DNA of 64,000 nt from assembly GCA_021234155.1 (NCBI GenBank), contig JAJEKV010000045.1:1823474-1887473 (forward strand). Reading direction: 5' to 3'. Source of the stretch: Isoetes taiwanensis. Its lineage: Eukaryota; Streptophyta; Lycopodiopsida; Isoetales; Isoetaceae. Shown in pieces: positions 57,959-64,000 of this stretch. Both the position numbers and the translations under genes were made by a program. The notes under the pieces were generated by a model. That model had not been told where the DNA came from. It did no database searches and was given only the letters and a program-made list of their open reading frames with translations. The first letter of the stretch is position 1, and each line of letters begins with the position of its first letter.

Positions 57959-60031
57959 CATTAGAGCATCAGTTGCTCCTGTTTTCAGCCTGTTTCTATA
58001 CTTATCTTTGATGTGATTCATTTGACTAAATCCTCTTTCACATATTGATGTACTTGAACATTGAATCATTGCAATAGCTACTAACTTTCCCAATTCAACA
58101 TACTTACTCTCCCTCAACATTTTTTTAGAAAAGATAATTGTCCAAGTATATAAGAAGTTTTTTCCCTTCCATTCTGTACTTGCTTGTATCTTGAATTTTC
58201 GAAATTCAGATCTGAACTTATCTTGTGAGACAATGCTATTGAATGTAACTCCTCCAACAACTTGAGGCTGCCCATAAAATTCCATCAGTTTGTCGACCTC
58301 TTGTTGACCGAAATCTTTGATTTGTTTTACACTTCTTGGCACGTGGGCATGTGATAAAATAATGAAGCACGATAAAATTTCATGCTCCCGGAACCTCTCG
58401 TCCAAAGCTTCCAATACTCGATTTGAAAAAGCCCTCGAAATTCTATTGCCTCTATTAGATCATTATCTTCAATACTCCTTATCAATTCGATAATTCTAAA
58501 CATATCTCCCTTCACTGCCCCTCTAAGCGCATCAAGATATCCATCGGGAAAGCCATATTTAGGAAGTATGGGATACCCTTTGCTATCTGTTAGAAATCCC
58601 TTCAAATCTAGTGCAGTAACTTCATTTAAAAAGTAAAGTCTAATTTGCTTCTTCGTATTGCTTATAAGACTGCCAACTGAAATTACATCAACCTAATCGC
58701 GTTGAAAATCTAAACTCAGAGTGGTCAACAGCTTTAGAATATCAGCCAAAAAATGGAGTATAAACACAACTTTAAACTCCCTTAGTTCACCATACATACT
58801 TGCATAACTTTCTTTGAACAATAACATCACAGGCTCAAATGACTCACATAATTTCTGAACAGCATTATGCCTACTTAGCCATCTAATATGAGAAATACCT
58901 TCGAGCCGAAGTGTGGAGTATGCAAGATCTTCTTGAAGCTGGCTGCTATTTGAAAAGTAAGTGGTTGCCCCATTGATCAGCTTATCAATTTTGTCACAAA
59001 TGGATTTACAACTATTATGGTTGCTAATTGAACTGACACATAAATTTGTTCTATGTGCCACGCAATGGATGGAAGTCATAAAGGGGTTCACCTCCTTCAA
59101 TCTAGTTGATACTCCTGTTTTACAACCAATCATTACAGAAGCATCGTCTGATCCAAAACCAAACATTTAGTTCAAATCCAACTTGCCATCTTCCTTGAGC
59201 CTATTGATAAGAGCATTTGTAATGGTTTCTGCATCTGCTTTCTGCAAGCTTAATATGCCTAAAAAGGATTTTTGGGGCTCAAAGTCATCTAAATAACTAG
59301 CATATAGAATGAACTGTTATGTGACACTAACATCGAGTTGACTCATCCACGTTATGCCAAAACCAAGAGCTTTTTTCTACGCCGCCGGTTTTACGCTCTA
59401 ATGATTTAGAGCACTTCATTATATCACTGTAAGCTTTATCATCGTTGTACAATAGTGGAACATCCACTAGACAAACTCTAAGAAGATGCAATAATGGCAC
59501 AAACATTGTATATGGCAAGTCCTCCTTTCCAATCAAATATGCAGATCTGAACAAATTGAGTAGCGCCTGATCAACAGATTCTGCCTTCTTTTCAGCCATC
59601 TTATGCAATGAATTTGTCCCTTGCTTGACCAACCAGACTGCATGCCTATGCTGATCTGATTCAGCGTGGTCTCTAAAAGCAGAAGTCTTCAAATTAGTAG
59701 CATCCTCTTTGCCAAATGCAGTTCTACACTTTGAGTCCTGCTTACAATAACTGCAAAACGCTCTACCTTTATCATGATCAAAGTTTAGCCAATCATAATT
59801 GTCTAACCAAGAATCCCTGAATGTTTTTCTAGCCAAGAAAATTCGCCGATGCTCTTCATTCAACTCTTGAGAATAAGCATTAACATGGTATGCCATATTT
59901 TCCACGTCTAATGAGTTTGACTCCCCTTCTACCTCTTCTTCTACCTCTCTTTGAAAACCAGCCATTTGAAATATAGTTGTTTGATTCTTCTCGATCTGAA
60001 TTGCACGACGTGCTCTCTTTCGTAGAGCCAT
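57802..60031 (-). pseudogene. hAT-transposase-derived protein (KIAA1586/ZNF862-like), broken
   Basis: Start ATG at 60031, seven bases after a strong 3' splice site (TTCTTTTTTTTGCTAG). The N-terminal block (to 59327) has a TTF/BED-like zinc finger, with WLNFDHDKGRAFCSYC, then a C-x2-C and ..H.ESDQHRH pattern. The central part (59166-58693) has FGSDDASVMIGCKTGVSTRLKE and TSIHCVAHRTNLC, the hAT catalytic-core opening. The C-terminal part (58414-57800) ends with the hAT dimerisation text SSTSICERGFSQMNHIKDKYRNRLK. Blocks are separated by stops (near 59330 and 59168) and frame changes (near 58690, 58410). It could be an immobile transposon or a decayed domesticated gene. No terminal inverted repeats or 8-bp duplication were seen. 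Confidence 0.85.
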
Positions 60032-60486
60032 AATAAGACTAGCAAAAAAAAGAATAAACAAAGAATGTTAGAAAAGTATGTATTCTATTTAAAAAACAAC
60101 AAGAAAGCTACAGTTTATAAGACATTTGAGCCTCATGCAACAAAAAGTGCATTATGTTTTGTAAGAAAAAAAATACCTTTACGTTTACATACCCATGACC
60201 ACAAAAGTTTTGCATACCCCTGATGCAATTAAGGTAACAAAAGTGTTTAAGGCACGAAATAACAAAAAGTTTTGCAATTGATCAGTATGTAACTAAGGTA
60301 TTCTTCAGTGCAACAAGAAAAAATTATGAAAATGCAATCGGCTTTGATGATGGTCATCTAACTAAACCATGAACTACATATGAGCTACCAGCTATAAATC
60401 TTAGAATCATTCAACCCCGTGAACATATGCATACAAGCAGCAATAAAAAAACAGAGGCAAAACAGAGGCAAAACGTACATGCTCGA

Positions 60487-60560
60487 TACCTGCTTGATGG
60501 AGCAAAAAACCTTCTCTGCAAAGGAAGGCTTGGAGCTTGGATCAGGAAATGCTCTGCAAA
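60487..60560 (-). other. candidate 5' UTR exon of the hAT-derived gene
   Basis: On the minus strand there are CTTTGCAG 3' splice-like sites at about 60555 and 60520, and a CAAGCAG|GTATCG donor at 60490/60489. Pairing that donor with the acceptor at 60039 gives a 451-bp intron just ahead of the ATG. This is inference from signals only. Confidence 0.3.
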
Positions 60561-61914
60561 GGAAGTTCAAGATTTATTTTTAGCTGGCTTCATATCAGTA
60601 AATTGCTCCAAAACCCTTTTGGAAGAAAATACATTACATATGTCATGAACCTCGATCCTTGCCCCCGTTTCTTGTTTTACGTTTTTGCAACACTATTTTA
60701 TGATAGCAAAGTGCCCACCATCAATATGCACCACTAATATAAAGTAGAAGGAATGGTGATGGCGGCAATGCTCTCATCAAATAATGCAGCTCCATAGCTC
60801 CATCCATTGCTCCAGAGTCCTCTAACCTTGAAAATTTAATCTTTGTTGCATAATAAGCATGCATATAATGCATTCTTTCTTCTTCTTGCAAGCAGGGGAG
60901 CATTGGAAAGCAATGGCTAATGAGGCATCGGGAAGGAAGCCTTGGAGTCGAGAAAATGGAAGGAGCAAACTCTTGTTGCATTTGCGACCAGATTCATCTT
61001 TGGCCGCCGCCCGTTCATGAATTCGTTTCAACCCATTTAGGTTTAGGTCATTTAGGTTAGGCAACGAAAACTAAAGGAAAAATTAAAAGAAAAAACTAAA
61101 TTGGGTATTCTACCCAAATCTATCTGCATGTAATATTTCCGTCCACGTGCATCTCATACATAAATTTTCCTAAAAGCTAAAAAAAAGTGTCGGGGCCACT
61201 TCCGAACACTTTTTGTTGGCCATAATTTTGTCATTTTATTGGGACGTTTGCTATGGTTTTGGGAAATTTGCTCTTGTATTTCTCAAAAATAATCTAAACA
61301 TTTTCATAAAGCAAGGCGTTTGTCTTGGGTAGTGATTGGGGAAGATTTAGGGCAATCGGCCAACTCGGCATGTGAGAGCTTCTAGATTTGGTCCTCAAAC
61401 TTCAATCCTCTAATTTGCATGCAAGTTTGGGTTGCTAGAGGTTAGCTATGAGAAACCATGAATGGCCCCTTTTTTCTTTAAATTTCATCGGATGAAGCAA
61501 GTATAAGAGATTTTCCAAATCCTCCATGATGTTATTTCCTGGATTGAAATTTACAAAGCTTGCATCAGAGTCTAGCATTAATCCTATTTCTTTCCCTTCC
61601 CGAGCCAAAGAATTATACCGCTATACTATTTCTGGGCTCTCAATTCTTGATCCAAAATCCCTTTTTTTTGCTTGCATTTTGTACCCCAAGATGTGATCTA
61701 CATGCGAGTTAATTACACAAAAGCTACACAAGTCAGAAGAATTAGGTTAACTGGTTTTCGTAAGAGGGAGTAAATTCTAGAACTAAAATTTATGTGAGAC
61801 TAGAAACCAAACCCAACATTGTTGGGCTATGAGAGGTTTGTGTGAATCCAACTTCCTTTCCTAGCAAACCAAGCCCAAGTTGCTAGATATAAGGAATTTG
61901 TGTGCATTTGACTC
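60561..61914. other. no gene confirmed
   Basis: Upstream of the hAT-derived gene. Minus-strand open frames at 60721-61064 have no known domain. They lie where a promoter or leader would be expected. The rest is AT-rich intergenic sequence. Confidence 0.35.
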
Positions 61915-62262
61915 ATTTCCCTTTTTATTATTCCCTTTCTCTTTTGCCCTTCCATAATCTTCCCCTTTTTTTTCTTTTTTTCTTTTTCCCTTTTCTCGCT
62001 TTTGCTTTCACATTTCTATTTTCTATTTTCTATTTTCTATTTTTCCACTCCCACTTTTCCCTTTCCTTTCCTTCTTCTATTTTCCCCTTCCTTTTTCATT
62101 TCCCGTTTTACTTTATATTTCACATAAAATACTATCTATCCCTTTTTTTACCTTTTCTATTTCCCTCTTTTTTTCTCTTCCCTCTTTCCCTCTTCCATTT
62201 TCCTTTCACCCTTTCCTTTTGCCCTTCTATTTTTTTCCCCCCCCTCCCTTTCATTTTTGCCA
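61915..62262. repeat. 350-bp polypyrimidine tract
   Basis: The plus strand is almost entirely C and T (tcccttttt, tttctttttc, cttcctttt types) with few purines. This produces a spurious 123-codon Phe/Leu/Ser-rich frame. There is no regular repeat unit. Such strand-asymmetric tracts can form triplex (H-DNA) structures; that is general knowledge and not shown here. Confidence 0.8.
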
Positions 62263-62541
62263 AGATGAAGTAGAGCGACTATGGTCTTTGAATAGGCAGA
62301 AGGACCCTAATCTGTAATTTGTAAAAAGAAGGAAAGATATTTTCAGCGTTTTTCTTTTCTTTTTTTTTTTCTTTTGCAATTTTCAGACCAATAAAACAGA
62401 TCGTTGGATTGGATCAATGAAGCAACAATCAAGATGGAATATTGGTTGGACACACACACACTAACATATGGGTATGAGCTATGAGTAGAAGTGTTCTACA
62501 GGCCTTTAGTTTGAGCACCATTAAGCCTTGAAGGAAGGAAG

Positions 62542-62659
<118 letters not shown>

Positions 62660-62665
62660 ATTTTT

Positions 62666-62735
62666 ACGTCATGCCACATTGGCAGCGTCCATGAGGACAT
62701 ACGTCATGCCACATTGGCAGCGTCCATGAGGACAT
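62666..62735. repeat. perfect 35-bp tandem duplication
   Basis: ACGTCATGCCACATTGGCAG plus 15 bases is repeated perfectly (62666-62700, 62701-62735), between the GATA and ATAGA arrays. Confidence 0.93.
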
Positions 62736-62740
62736 ATGAC

Positions 62741-62804
62741 ATAGAATAGAATAGAATAGAATAGAATAGAATAGAATAGAATAGAATAGAATAGAATAGA
62801 ATAG
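62741..62804. repeat. (ATAGA)n microsatellite
   Basis: About 12.8 perfect units; same pentamer class as the array at 1991-2070. It is followed by AAGAAAAT-type stutters. No LINE 3' end is recognisable beside it. Confidence 0.95.
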
Positions 62805-64000
62805 TATAAGAAAATAAGAAAATAAGAAAAAGTATAAGAAAATAAGGCATTTTGACAAATACCATAAATACATGTGCATTTTGACAAATACGAAAGAATC
62901 CAGGGGCTTTTTTAAATTTTTTCTTAAAATCATACTTCCATTACTATCAAGACTAACATTGAAAACCCCCCACAAATTTTTTTTTAGCACGCCAGCCTAA
63001 CCAAGCGTGCAACCCTCCTTGAAATTCTAGGCTATCTACGTAGCATGTCCAGCTCTGCCAAAACTGAGTTGGATGTATTCTTTGCCGTTGGAAAATTTTT
63101 TTCATGGATCGACGGTCAGAGAAATTAAAAAAAAGCTCAAAATTGGGACCGGAGATAGGAAACAGCCCGGTCGGCTCCTTTGCTCAGGTGCCCTTTTTTT
63201 ACGCATTTCACCGTAGCTTTCCCTCCTGTTACAACTAGATTTTACGACCTAAGTTTGGAACATTTATCAGGAGGAAAATGATTTTTATGCCGATCTATGC
63301 TCTTGCGGTCATGCCGGATCTCAAGTTGTGTTGCGGCCGGCTTCCTTAAATTGCCACACAAATTCATCATTATGATCCAAATTTACGCAATAAGTTTTTC
63401 AAGCAACTCTCCACTTGTTTTTTGCCACCTCGGCTTCATGGACTCCCGGAAAAAGTCGTGATTCCATATCTACATTTACTCTAGTATGGTTGGGAATTTG
63501 CATTAGCTAGGCATAGCATTTCCAAGCCCCTTGCACATCGGATGCTTTACGAAGAGTGCACAAAATTGCAAGATGCTCATCACGTTGGACCCATAGATAG
63601 AAGAAGGCGCACATTTTGGTGCTTCCATCATGGCCCGACCGCAAACTAATACAAGACGGTTTTGTGAATTTTTTCAGTTAAGCGTGAGTCTTTCAAGTTT
63701 TATTTTTAGATTTATTTTTATAATTTCTTATGCTTCCATCGTGGCTTCTAACTTTTTTGCAAACCCATACAGATTTGGTTCTTTGAGTCTCTCAAGTTCT
63801 TATTTGTAGATTGGAGTTTCAAATAGAGGTTCTGTGAGTTATTTTTTATCGTTAAGTTATTGGCCCATTATGATGTTGGAGCTGCGCTTGAATATTTGAA
63901 ATGGGAAAGACGAAGAATGCAAGTTGTTCAAATTAAAACATGTGCTTGATAGGGCATTGCATGCTTGTTTGAGCACCTGTCCCTGCCAAATGACCAAATG
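62805..64000. other. no gene seen
   Basis: AT-rich, with runs of A and T. No conserved frame, RNA gene or element terminus was recognised up to the end of the window. Confidence 0.4.

Noticed and set aside
61902-62273. 123-codon Phe/Leu-rich 'membrane protein'
   Set aside because: It is the translation of a pyrimidine tract; low complexity, no domain.
62664-62990. Minus-strand frame with a repeated (ILFYS) motif
   Set aside because: It is the translation of the (ATAGA)n microsatellite and the 35-bp duplication.

Overview
The window looks like nuclear DNA of a land plant with a large, repeat-rich genome. A gymnosperm is my best guess, from the low gene density, the deeply nested retroelements and a KIAA1586/ZNF862-like hAT gene, but the species cannot be told from the sequence. 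Two ordinary plant genes are recognisable, both on the minus strand and both broken by single-base frame changes. One is an LRR-XI receptor-like kinase of the HAESA/CEPR type (9643-12759, one 127-bp intron). The other is an SLT1-like HSP20/alpha-crystallin protein (54623-56570). A third minus-strand locus is a decayed hAT-transposase-derived gene (about 57649-60031). No rRNA gene, tRNA gene, CRISPR array or bacterial-type operon was seen.

Layout. 1-2070: decayed tandem repeats and an (AATAG)16 microsatellite that is the 3' tail of a minus-strand LINE (2071 to about 5980, endonuclease plus reverse transcriptase). About 7201-7800: Ty3/gypsy RT relic. 9643-12759: receptor kinase. 14.3-15.2 kb: decayed short tandem repeats. 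16103 to about 23390: an L1-type LINE (minus) split at its RT catalytic motif by a Ty1/copia element (17911-22740) with 629/631-bp LTRs and a perfect 5-bp target duplication (ATTAG). About 23.38-24.3 kb: Ty3/gypsy integrase relic. About 25980-33691: an L1-type LINE (plus) split by a second LINE insertion (26254-32213) flanked by a 13-bp target duplication. That insertion has only ORF1, carries ORF1 as a 1.6-kb tandem duplication, and is itself interrupted by an unidentified 2.35-kb insert. About 33735-35650: second copy of the LINE family seen at 2-6 kb. About 37.03-37.80 kb: L1 3' end. 37.8-45 kb: no recognisable gene. 44994 to about 50450: a nearly full-length but decayed L1-type LINE (minus). 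About 50.8-51.98 kb: another RT fragment. 52.4-53.1 kb: possible solo LTR. 54.2-57 kb: SLT1-like gene. 57.6-60.6 kb: hAT-derived gene. 61.9-62.8 kb: pyrimidine tract, (GATA)n and (ATAGA)n arrays.

The main message is the retroelement stratigraphy: two independent cases of an element inserted inside a LINE can be read with target-site duplications. Many frame changes, and the differences between duplicated copies, fall at CTG/CAG/CCG triplets and short G runs. Some of the apparent pseudogenisation may therefore be base-calling or assembly error rather than biology. All domain calls are by eye; no database search was possible.
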